IMG/VR virus record: IMGVR_UViG_3300047480_000945
Coordinates: 1-21,096 of that record
Source: a virus
Strand: one strand, 5' to 3'
DNA: 21,096 nt
In this document: positions 7,052-12,945 of the stretch, piece by piece
Numbering within the stretch: position 1 is the first letter of the stretch
Layout of the letters: each line of letters starts with the position of its first letter
The notes under the pieces: generated by a model
Database searches by the model: none
Told to the model about the DNA's origin: nothing
What the model saw: only the letters and a program-made list of their open reading frames with translations
Position numbers and translations under genes: made by a program

Positions 7052-8062
7052 ATGAGAGTATGTGATTGGATTCCTCAGTATCTTAAGTCAATTGGTGTAA
7101 AACGAGTGCATGGTCTAATGGGCGGCGGCGCTGCAGGTCTTAATGATGGATTTATCAAAGCAGGCATGCCCTATATCTGTTATCATCATGAGCAAGGTGC
7201 CGGACATGCTGCTATTGGTGAAAGCAAGTATACAGGACAGTTATCAGTAGTTAATCCTACCACTGGTTGTGCTGGTACTAACTGCGCTACCAGTGTGCTA
7301 AATGCTTGGCAGGACAGTACCCCTGTGCTGTTTATCAGCGGTAATGTTAGGTTAAACACTTGCAGCGGCTGGATTAATTTTAAAAATCCCGGAATAAACA
7401 TTCGCAAATACGGTATTCAAGAACACCATGTAGTTGAGACTTATCAGTCAATGACCAAATACAGTAGATTTATTACCAGTGTAGACGATGTTGCTTATCA
7501 TATCAGTTATGCGGTACACTGTGCTACAACTGGAAGGCCCGGGCCTGTATGGATCGACATTCCTGGTGATATTCAATTAGCAGAAATGCCTGAACAGTAT
7601 AATTTATATGTGCCTCCCACAGATCACTATTTGCCGACGAAATTAGATAAAATTAAATCAAAGATCCATCACAGTGAAAGGCCCTTAATTCTAGCAGGTT
7701 ATGGTATTAGGCAAAGCAACACTGTTGAACAATTCAATAGATTTATCGAGCAGTATGAAATTCCTTTTGCCAGTACTTATGGTGGCCGCGACTATACTGC
7801 TGGCAATCATCACTACAGTCTCGGTACTGTGGGACAAAAAGGCAGTAGAGCAGGGAACTTTGCTGTACAAAATTGTGATTTATTATTGGTCTTGGGCAGC
7901 AGTTTAAATGCCAGTGTTGTGGGCTATGATCCTAAACAGTTTAGTCCGCATAGTTATAAAATTGGAGTAGATATTGATAATGGTGAACTTAACAAAGATA
8001 TTGTTCAATTGAATGAAAAAATTAACATGAGTTTACAAGACTTTTTTAAGGTAATGCTATGA
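7052..8062 (+). CDS. ThDP-dependent enzyme, N-terminal (PYR) and central domains, acetolactate-synthase type, 336 aa
   Basis: First part of a split thiamine-diphosphate enzyme. The PYR-domain glutamate that activates ThDP is E47 in YHHEQGAGHAAIGE, followed by the family pattern VVNPTTGCAGTNCATSVLNA and VLFISGN. The middle (about 195-336) is the nucleotide-binding-like central domain (RPLILAGYGIR, DLLLVLGSSLNASVVGYDP). The usual C-terminal ThDP-pyrophosphate domain is missing but is encoded by the next gene, with a four-base overlap. In this sugar context the nearest functional analogy is YerE, which adds an acetyl unit from pyruvate to a 3,6-dideoxy-4-keto sugar. Plain acetolactate synthase, or another carboligase, is the alternative. 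Family certain, substrate inferred. Confidence 0.85.
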   Translation: MRVCDWIPQYLKSIGVKRVHGLMGGGAAGLNDGFIKAGMPYICYHHEQGAGHAAIGESKYTGQLSVVNPTTGCAGTNCATSVLNAWQDSTPVLFISGNVRLNTCSGWINFKNPGINIRKYGIQEHHVVETYQSMTKYSRFITSVDDVAYHISYAVHCATTGRPGPVWIDIPGDIQLAEMPEQYNLYVPPTDHYLPTKLDKIKSKIHHSERPLILAGYGIRQSNTVEQFNRFIEQYEIPFASTYGGRDYTAGNHHYSLGTVGQKGSRAGNFAVQNCDLLLVLGSSLNASVVGYDPKQFSPHSYKIGVDIDNGELNKDIVQLNEKINMSLQDFFKVML

Positions 8063-8811
8063 CAAGATCAGAATGGTTAGCTAAATGCCTGCACTGGAAA
8101 CAAAAATGGCCTGTTATTCAGCCCGAACATGCAGCAGACAACACCACAGGTGCTGTTAACATTTATGCAGTATTGGATTGGATCAACAAGCACAGCAGAC
8201 CCGAACAAGTGCTTATGGGAGATGCTGGCAGTATCAGCTATGCAGGGCCAACTGCTTTAGAAACAAAACCGGGACAGAGAATGGTGTTTAGTCCTGCACA
8301 AGCAGACATGGGGTGGGCAGTGCCTGCAGCTATTGGTGTTTGTCTCGCCAATGGTAATCAAAGTGTAATTACCATAACCGGTGACGGCAGTTTTATGAGT
8401 AACATACAAGAACTAGCAGTTATAAAAGAACACAATCTAAATGTTAAAATTGTTATTTTAAACAACGGCGGCTATCTCAGCATTAAAAACACACAGGAAA
8501 AATACTTTGAAGGTCGTGTCTATGGCACCAGCAGTAAAAAAGGTCTTTGGTTTCCAGACTTTGCAGAAGTTGCTGAATGTTTTAAATTTGAATACTTTAA
8601 GATTACCAGTCAGCGGGATATGGATAGATACGCAGAAGTTTTAAAATATGGCGGCAACAGTCCTCAGATATTTGACTGTGTATGTTTAGAAAATCAAGAA
8701 ATTCTACCAGCACAGGCACTAAAAAATGGTCAGCAAGCTGGCCTGCACGACATGACTCCTTTTCTCAGCGACGAAGAACTAGCCGAAGAAATGATTGTCA
8801 GCATTAAATAG
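8059..8811 (+). CDS. ThDP-dependent enzyme, C-terminal (PP) domain, second subunit of the split enzyme, 250 aa
   Basis: This carries the ThDP-binding motif GDGS (108-111, D109 for the metal) followed 24 residues later by NN (135-136), the standard GDG-X-NN signature, after the family segment MGWAVPAAIG (84-93). Together with the upstream 336 residues it makes about 586 residues, the normal length of a one-chain acetolactate-synthase-like enzyme, so the two products probably assemble. The ATGA overlap (8059-8062) favours equal synthesis. The first 30 residues look like an added N-terminal extension (KCLHWKQKWPV) rather than a relic of a frameshift, and the start is clean. This suggests a genuine two-gene arrangement, not a sequencing error, though a fusion broken by one mutation cannot be excluded. 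Confidence 0.85.
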   Translation: MTRSEWLAKCLHWKQKWPVIQPEHAADNTTGAVNIYAVLDWINKHSRPEQVLMGDAGSISYAGPTALETKPGQRMVFSPAQADMGWAVPAAIGVCLANGNQSVITITGDGSFMSNIQELAVIKEHNLNVKIVILNNGGYLSIKNTQEKYFEGRVYGTSSKKGLWFPDFAEVAECFKFEYFKITSQRDMDRYAEVLKYGGNSPQIFDCVCLENQEILPAQALKNGQQAGLHDMTPFLSDEELAEEMIVSIK

Positions 8812-8815
8812 CTGC

Positions 8816-9184
8816 ATGAGCTGGCATGATTTTGTAAGAGCAAGTTATGACTTGGTAATGGAAAGTGAGGGTCTCAGTGACACTTACTTAGACACAGAAG
8901 TAGAAACTTATGTTGTTCATTTGTTAGCTAAAAACTTTGTTAAATTAAACATTGACGAAGAAGCCATTGCCATACAGATTCTTAATGGCACTGACTTTCA
9001 ACACATAGGCGATGAGTGCTTATTAATAAACAGTTATCCTTTAAAACGGCGTCGCTGGCCTACCAGCACTTACTATAGAGACATGGGTACAGTTGCCTAT
9101 GGTATGGCTAACATAACTATAATGGAATCAAACTTTGATGATGCCAGTCGTGTACTACATCATGTGTTTAGCCGAATAAGTTGA
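8816..9184 (+). CDS. Hypothetical protein, 122 aa, end of the sugar operon
   Basis: Unrecognised. The start chosen is ATG 8816, four bases after the upstream stop, giving MSWHDFVRASYDL; a TTG at 8795 would extend it by seven residues into the upstream gene. No good ribosome site precedes it, so reinitiation from the ThDP gene is likely. The N-terminal half is acidic and helical (YLDTEVETYVVHLLAKNF, IDEEAIAIQIL). A basic patch KRRRWPTSTYY lies near residue 81. The last gene of the late unit; role unknown. After it comes a host-type promoter for the next unit. Confidence 0.65.
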   Translation: MSWHDFVRASYDLVMESEGLSDTYLDTEVETYVVHLLAKNFVKLNIDEEAIAIQILNGTDFQHIGDECLLINSYPLKRRRWPTSTYYRDMGTVAYGMANITIMESNFDDASRVLHHVFSRIS

Positions 9185-9209
9185 TCTTCAATTAGTAATA
9201 TGCTAACAT
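9181..9209 (+). promoter_or_regulatory. Candidate sigma70 promoter TTGATC-N17-TAACAT
   Basis: TTGATC (9181-9186) and TAACAT (9204-9209) are separated by 17 bases, and a predicted start near 9215 would give a short leader with GGAG (9228-9231) before the ATG at 9237. Each box matches the consensus at four of six positions, so this is moderate evidence. Confidence 0.4.
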
Positions 9210-9236
9210 TACGGCTCAATTAACTTTGGAGTTATA

Positions 9237-9392
9237 ATGTTTGAATCTATCGAAATCCGCAAAGCCGCAAACGGTTTTATTCTTGTTGTCCACACCGAAG
9301 ACGAAGACAAGGAATATGTCTACGACACTAGCCGTAAACTCATGCGGGTGATCAAGCAATACATTGACGCAGACAACAAATCTGAAGAGTAA
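9237..9392 (+). CDS. Small hypothetical protein, 51 aa
   Basis: A short gene with a ribosome site (GGAG, 9228-9231) six bases before ATG. The product runs MFESIEIRKAANGFILVV, then an acidic turn HTEDEDKEYVYDTSRK and a helix LMRVIKQYIDADNKSEE. The strand-turn-strand-helix pattern looks like a small folded domain of a type I associate with T4-like phages, without known function. Host-type codon use, good start and the promoter in front make it likely real. The stop TAA lies inside the first GTAATAC palindrome. Confidence 0.7.
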   Translation: MFESIEIRKAANGFILVVHTEDEDKEYVYDTSRKLMRVIKQYIDADNKSEE

Positions 9393-9428
9393 TACCTAAG
9401 TATTAATCCTTCGGTTTACTTGGGTATT
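9389..9428 (+). terminator. Long hairpin after the 51-aa gene, containing the GTAATAC palindrome
   Basis: Bases 9391-9402 (AATACCTAAGTA) pair with 9417-9428 (TACTTGGGTATT) over 12 positions with one G-U wobble, and AATC/GGTT extends the stem inside around a TTCG-containing loop. No T-run directly follows; TTTTTT comes about 13 bases later. The 5' half alone also forms the shorter palindrome TAATACCTAAGTATTA (9390-9405), so two alternative structures exist. It may be a terminator, an RNA-stability hairpin or a DNA-binding site; the same motif recurs at 9701 and 15193. Confidence 0.5.
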
Positions 9429-9456
9429 TGCAAATAATTCTTTTTTCTGTTATAAT
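9428..9456 (+). promoter_or_regulatory. Strong sigma70 promoter TTGCAA-N17-TATAAT
   Basis: A perfect -10 TATAAT (9451-9456) lies 17 bases after TTGCAA (9428-9433). The predicted start near 9463 leaves a leader of about 20 bases with AAAAAAGGA before the membrane-protein ATG at 9483. It starts exactly at the 3' foot of the preceding hairpin. Typical of a phage early promoter read by the host polymerase. Confidence 0.7.
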
Positions 9457-9482
9457 TGCATTATTGCAAAAAAGGATATTTT

Positions 9483-9704
9483 ATGACCCCTAAACAAACC
9501 GCTGTTCTTAATGTGGTGAAAATTTTTGCCATTGGCATTGGTGCTGGCATTAGCATCGCATTTTTAACTGAACTTTTTACCCTTGAACAATTGGGCATTG
9601 GGGTTAGTGTTGCTTTGCTGGCCTATATGATTAAAATGGTCTACGACATCGAATTGGCCAAAGCAGAAACTCTAGCAAAGTTAAACGAAATCAGCAAAAA
9701 GTAA
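9483..9704 (+). CDS. Small two-helix membrane protein, 73 aa
   Basis: Start at ATG 9483, behind AAGGA (9472-9476); the frame is open upstream, but those bases precede the predicted transcription start. Two hydrophobic helices are visible: VVKIFAIGIGAGISIAFL (about residues 10-27) and LGIGVSVALLAYMIKMVY (about 38-55). A short charged tail follows (DIELAKAETLAKLNEISKK). This is the topology of small holins or other inner-membrane phage proteins. There is no adjacent lysin, and the early-type promoter argues against a classic holin. Function unknown. The stop TAA is inside the second GTAATAC palindrome. Confidence 0.65.
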   Translation: MTPKQTAVLNVVKIFAIGIGAGISIAFLTELFTLEQLGIGVSVALLAYMIKMVYDIELAKAETLAKLNEISKK

Positions 9705-9718
9705 TACTTAGGTATTAC
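9701..9718. repeat. GTAATAC inverted repeat, copy 2
   Basis: GTAATACTTAGGTATTAC has perfect 7-base arms (GTAATAC and GTATTAC) around TTAG. It overlaps the stop of the membrane-protein gene and precedes the promoter at 9752 by 34 bases. A second imperfect pair, AATAACCC with GGGTATT (about 9727-9753), lies between it and the -35 box. Confidence 0.7.
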
Positions 9719-9751
9719 ATTTGAGTAATAACCCATCACTAAGAAAGGGTA

Positions 9752-9780
9752 TTGCTCAAAAATGGTTAATTTGTTATAAT
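9752..9780 (+). promoter_or_regulatory. Strong sigma70 promoter TTGCTC-N17-TATAAT
   Basis: TTGCTC (9752-9757), then 17 bases, then a perfect TATAAT (9775-9780). The predicted start falls at about 9787, on the A of an in-frame ATG, so the leader of the AAA-ATPase mRNA would be zero or 24 bases depending on the start codon used. Confidence 0.7.
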
Positions 9781-9810
9781 AATGACATGATGAACAAAAC
9801 AGGAGCTAGT

Positions 9811-10839
9811 ATGTCAGCAACGATTCGTATCCGCAAAGGCACTTACCGCAACCAGCAAGTTAAAGGTCAAGTGTTTGAGTTGGTTGAGCAGTACAAACGA
9901 ACTGCCACTGGCGGCTTTGTTACTGTTCGCAACGGTGACAATTTTCCTGGCTTTCCCGATACCATTCGCATCAAAGTCGCAGGTGTTGATGCCTACGAAT
10001 TTGTCAGCGGTGAAGACACTGTTACTAGTTCTAAGGTTGAAGCAGTAGACACCAACACCGAATCCGACGAAGCAGCAATGACTCGTATTCGTGAGCGTTT
10101 TGAAATTCTCACTGAGATGACCAAAGCTTCTACCAATGGCGACATTCGTGCTATGATTGTGTCAGGCCCCCCGGGTGTTGGTAAGAGCTATGGTGTTGAA
10201 ACTGAAGTTGAAAAGGCCTGTTTGTTTGATCAGATTGCTGGCAAGCGTCTGCGAGCAGAAGTTGTCAAAGGCTCAGCCACTGCGCTGGGTCTGTATGTTA
10301 CTCTGTACAAATATTCGGACTCAAATTGTGTGTTGGTGTTTGATGACTGTGACAGCATTTTGCTGGACGATGTCAGTCTTAACCTGTTGAAAGGTGCCCT
10401 GGACTCAGGCAAGAAGCGCAAGATTTCTTGGCTCAGTGACAGTTCTATGCTGCGCCGTGAAGGTGTGCCAGATCAGTTTAACTTCAATGGTAGTATTATC
10501 TTTATTACCAACTTGAAGTTCGACAAGATGAAATCGCAGAAATTGCGTGATCACTTGGATGCACTGCAAAGTCGCTGTCACTATCTGGATTTGACCTTGG
10601 ACACTATGCGTGACAAGTTCCTGCGTATTAAGCAGATTGCTGGTGACGGCGAATTGTTTCAGGACTATGACTTTGGTGACATTGGTCGTGACGAAATTCT
10701 TGACTTCATGTATGAAAACAAGAACAGCCTTCGTGAAATGAGCCTGCGTATGGCGCTGAAGATTGCGGATCTCCGCAAGAGCTTTCCCCTGCGTTGGCAA
10801 GCTATGGCTCGTACGACCTGTATGAAGCCTGCAGAATAA
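9811..10839 (+). CDS. AAA-type ATPase of phage type, 342 aa
   Basis: An ATP-driven remodelling enzyme. Walker A is GPPGVGKS (residues 119-126), Walker B VLVFDD (174-179), and a sensor-1-like Asn sits in IIFITNLKF. RMALKIADLRKS near the C-terminus fits a lid helix bundle. The first 75 residues form a beta-rich N-terminal domain (KGTYRNQQVKGQVFELVE, then GGFVTVRNGDNF), perhaps for target binding. ATG 9811 was chosen because AGGAG (9801-9805) is ideally placed; ATGATG at 9787 in the same frame is an alternative that would coincide with the transcription start. I recall single-domain AAA proteins of this kind in T4-like phages, without an established function. Family sure, role unknown. Confidence 0.85.
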   Translation: MSATIRIRKGTYRNQQVKGQVFELVEQYKRTATGGFVTVRNGDNFPGFPDTIRIKVAGVDAYEFVSGEDTVTSSKVEAVDTNTESDEAAMTRIRERFEILTEMTKASTNGDIRAMIVSGPPGVGKSYGVETEVEKACLFDQIAGKRLRAEVVKGSATALGLYVTLYKYSDSNCVLVFDDCDSILLDDVSLNLLKGALDSGKKRKISWLSDSSMLRREGVPDQFNFNGSIIFITNLKFDKMKSQKLRDHLDALQSRCHYLDLTLDTMRDKFLRIKQIAGDGELFQDYDFGDIGRDEILDFMYENKNSLREMSLRMALKIADLRKSFPLRWQAMARTTCMKPAE

Positions 10840-10850
10840 CCCCTGCCGTG

Positions 10851-10891
10851 TGCGTGACCGGCATTCCACGCAAGTGTGATGTAAGTCCGGT
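10851..10891 (+). promoter_or_regulatory. Possible pseudoknot in the mRNA leader
   Basis: TGCGTG (10851-10856) pairs with CACGCA (10867-10872), and the loop segment ACCGG (10857-10861) pairs with CCGGT (10887-10891) downstream. This interleaved order is that of an H-type pseudoknot. The ribosome site AAGGAG (10898-10903) follows seven bases later and ATG at 10912. A translational operator, as at T4 gene 32, or a small riboswitch is conceivable. No known riboswitch consensus was recognised. Pairing seen directly; function inferred. Confidence 0.4.
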
Positions 10892-10911
10892 TTCGATAAG
10901 GAGAAATTGAA

Positions 10912-11244
10912 ATGCCATGTTTGAGTTATGATACTGAATGGGTCAATAAAAGTAGCCGAAAACACGATATTGAAATTAAAGTGTTGAAAGAAGAAGCTGA
11001 CAAGTTGGCTCGTATTGCTTGTCAAGCTCTTGCTGAACTTGAAAAAGTTGCTCCAGATTCTGGCTTACTATCATTTCCCAGCGAACTGACTCGTTGGTGG
11101 GACAGTCATAAAAAAGCAGATGCGGCCCGTAAAGCTGCTGAACAAAAGGAAAAAACCAAAAATGCAGAATTGGCCCGTAAGCGTAAGGCCGCATTGGCCA
11201 AATTAACTGCTGAAGAAAGGTCTGCGTTCAAACTAAGGAAGTAA
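10912..11244 (+). CDS. Hypothetical Lys/Glu-rich helical protein, 110 aa, paralogue of the next gene
   Basis: Unrecognised. Largely helical. It shares with the next product the series EADKLA, ALAELEK, ELTRWWDS, AARKAAE and a C-terminal block KLTAEERSAFKLRK. The C-terminal third (about 66-105) is very rich in Lys, Ala and Glu (AARKAAEQKEKTKNAELARK), like a coiled coil or a basic nucleic-acid-contacting helix. AAGGAG stands eight bases before ATG, behind the possible pseudoknot. Gap to the next gene is one base, so the pair is one operon. Function unknown. Confidence 0.7.
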   Translation: MPCLSYDTEWVNKSSRKHDIEIKVLKEEADKLARIACQALAELEKVAPDSGLLSFPSELTRWWDSHKKADAARKAAEQKEKTKNAELARKRKAALAKLTAEERSAFKLRK

Positions 11245-11245
11245 C

Positions 11246-11557
11246 ATGGACAAACATGACATTTTAGAAATAATTCAAAAAGAAGCCGATAAACTGGCCC
11301 CGGGTTATGTTCGTTATGCTAAATTGGCCATGCTGGAACTTGAACGCAACGACATGACTTCATTTGTTTTACTTCGTAATGACGAACTGCGAGTATGGTG
11401 GTCAAGCGAAATTGACAGAATTGAAAAACAGTATGCTCGTGCCGCTGAAGCCCGTAGAGCCTACGAAATTAAAATTGAAGCATGGAATAAACTAACTCCT
11501 GAAGATCGAAGGGTATTAGGCCTTCGTAAACCTGTTGAACCCAAGAGTATGAATTAA
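11246..11557 (+). CDS. Hypothetical helical protein, 103 aa, paralogue of the previous gene
   Basis: Aligned by eye with its upstream neighbour: EADKLA at the start, AMLELER, ELRVWWSS in the middle, EKQYARAAEARRAYE, then KLTPEDRRVLGLRK near the end. It lacks the first neighbour's N-terminal 20 residues and carries a short C-terminal tail (PVEPKSMN). ATG 11246 has AAGGAAG upstream. The two genes are a tandem duplication that has diverged strongly in protein sequence while keeping WW and the LTxExR...LRK ending, so those are probably the functional or structural core. No function assigned. Confidence 0.7.
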   Translation: MDKHDILEIIQKEADKLAPGYVRYAKLAMLELERNDMTSFVLLRNDELRVWWSSEIDRIEKQYARAAEARRAYEIKIEAWNKLTPEDRRVLGLRKPVEPKSMN

Positions 11558-11716
11558 TTGCATATAGCATATATATTAGATAAATAAAAATGCAGCGCCG
11601 GCGCAATGCTGACGCAGAGTTAATCTCAAAACGCTTGACACTCAATGTCTTTACTGTAGTTGTGCTACAGAACGCAGCTAATTACCAAAATATTTTAATT
11701 TCCTGCTTACTGAAAG
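11558..11716 (+). other. Non-coding stretch with hairpins before the PP-loop gene
   Basis: About 160 bases without a convincing ORF. It holds GATAAATA (11579-11586, one mismatch to the T4 late element), a 10-base GC palindrome GCGCCGGCGC (about 11595-11604) and a perfect hairpin CTGTAG-TTGTG-CTACAG (11654-11670). A good -35-like TTGACA (11635-11640) has no matching -10. There is no T-run behind the hairpin, so it is not a standard terminator. No tRNA is present. It may be a leader or small RNA; little can be claimed. Confidence 0.35.
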
Positions 11717-11722
11717 TATAAT
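11694..11722 (+). promoter_or_regulatory. Candidate promoter TTTAAT-N17-TATAAT with start at the ATG
   Basis: A perfect -10 TATAAT (11717-11722) with a weak -35 TTTAAT (11694-11699) at 17 bases. Only six bases separate the -10 from ATG 11729, so transcription would begin at the start codon and the mRNA would be leaderless; no ribosome site is seen before this ATG, which agrees. Confidence 0.45.
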
Positions 11723-11728
11723 TATACC

Positions 11729-12919
11729 ATGGAACAACACCCTCAACCCTTTGGCAGCTCATTTAGCGAGCTGCAGTCGATGTTCATGACTCGACTTGCT
11801 TTACTGGAAGAAAACCCCAATGTATATTGGTCCTGTAATGGGAATCCTATAAGATCAAAATACAAGGCCATGCAGAATTTAAGCCAAGGTCAACAAACTT
11901 CATTTTACTTTTATGATGACCAATGGGCCCAAGCAGATTGGTCTCGACCGGTTGATGCTACATTTGAACAACTCTTAATTGATCGTGCTCTTGATATCAG
12001 ACGCAAACATGACTATGTGCGTATTGCTTACAGCGGGGGGTCAGATAGCCATACTGCATTACTAGCTTTCAAACTTGCCGGAGTAGCGCCAGACGAGATT
12101 TATTATTGGACTAAGCTCGATGAATATCCTACCATATTCGACAATAATTTCGAGATACACAGGTCCGTGGTGCCTTATATTTCAACAATTCAACAATGGT
12201 TTCCATCGACAAAAATTCGCCATATTAACATAGATTATGATCGATATCGAGCATTAAAATTATTAACTCCATCTCATCCTGCTTTTGAAGTAGGAGCAGG
12301 GCTTAGGTCTCTTGCTATTGAATTTAGCCTTGCAGTATTCGACGATTTTGATATTGGTCCAGGTACAATAACCATCAGTGGTTGTGATAAGCCAAGGTTA
12401 GATTATATTAATGGTCATTGGTATGCTTGGCTCACTGATGTTGGGTGCATGATGGCATGGGGCAAAAACATTGAAGGATTTTTTACTCCAGAAAATCCTG
12501 AATTGTATATTAAACAATGTCATGCTCTTAAAGAGTATATTGTTCAGAAATTTCCAAATGTTTCTCGGTCAGATTTATTAAAATTGCAGACTAAAGGAGA
12601 TTTGAATATTAGAAAAGAAATAAACACGGCCATTGGAAGACTTCCACAATTTGACATAATATCAATGTCTCGTAAACATACTAAACGAAAGTTTAGACCC
12701 GGGGAGACCGGAATAAAAGCATACTGTCTTTGGAGAACTATTCGTTCACTTGAAGGCGGCACTGAGTTCTTACAGAAATGGCAAGACATTAAACAACAAT
12801 TTCAAGACGAAACTGGATATTATCCTGATGTTGAAGTTTTTGGAAAATTTTATAATCTTGACACAGGCAGTATTCACACTGTGGATGAGTTGTTTCCGTA
12901 CGGGTGGCATCCTGATTAA
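11729..12919 (+). CDS. PP-loop ATPase (adenine nucleotide alpha-hydrolase superfamily), 396 aa, role unknown
   Basis: The PP-loop SGGSDS is at residues 102-107 in VRIAYSGGSDSHTALLAF, a clear N-type ATP pyrophosphatase motif, so the enzyme probably adenylates a substrate. Unlike NadE, GuaA, QueC or asparagine synthetase, the PP-loop comes after about 95 residues of N-terminal region, and the C-terminal half (about 230-396, with GCDKPRLDYINGHWYAW and GYYPDVEVFGKF) is not one I recognise. No glutaminase domain is visible. Possible jobs are amidation, thiolation or PAPS-reductase-like chemistry. ATG 11729 has no ribosome site and lies at the predicted transcription start. It is followed by the transporter genes after 26 bases. 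Fold firm, function open. Confidence 0.7.
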   Translation: MEQHPQPFGSSFSELQSMFMTRLALLEENPNVYWSCNGNPIRSKYKAMQNLSQGQQTSFYFYDDQWAQADWSRPVDATFEQLLIDRALDIRRKHDYVRIAYSGGSDSHTALLAFKLAGVAPDEIYYWTKLDEYPTIFDNNFEIHRSVVPYISTIQQWFPSTKIRHINIDYDRYRALKLLTPSHPAFEVGAGLRSLAIEFSLAVFDDFDIGPGTITISGCDKPRLDYINGHWYAWLTDVGCMMAWGKNIEGFFTPENPELYIKQCHALKEYIVQKFPNVSRSDLLKLQTKGDLNIRKEINTAIGRLPQFDIISMSRKHTKRKFRPGETGIKAYCLWRTIRSLEGGTEFLQKWQDIKQQFQDETGYYPDVEVFGKFYNLDTGSIHTVDELFPYGWHPD

Positions 12920-12945
12920 AATGTACAATATAATAAGGATTGACT

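Noticed and set aside
8059-8811. The two ThDP genes as a pseudogene broken by a frameshift
   Set aside because: Both halves keep catalytic residues, and the break falls at a domain boundary with a regular ATGA coupling, as in other operon overlaps here; a frameshift remains testable but is less likely.
10405-11025. 206-codon open frame on the minus strand
   Set aside because: It runs antisense through the AAA ATPase and the next gene, has no ribosome site, and its composition is that of a shadow frame.
11579-11586. GATAAATA as a late promoter
   Set aside because: One mismatch at the first base; it remains possible, but the long leader without a ribosome site and the closer TATAAT make it weaker. 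Mentioned only inside the gap entry.
11635-11640. Perfect -35 TTGACA in the gap before the PP-loop gene
   Set aside because: No -10-like hexamer at 15-19 bases downstream, so it is not a promoter by itself.
11558-11728. tRNA or tmRNA gene in the gap
   Set aside because: No TTCRA-type T-loop, no acceptor stem pairing, and no CCA; only small isolated hairpins.
12929-12934. TATAAT before the TctA-like gene
   Set aside because: There is no usable -35 (GGCATC at 17 bases), and the predicted start would fall within the ribosome site; co-transcription from the PP-loop gene is simpler.
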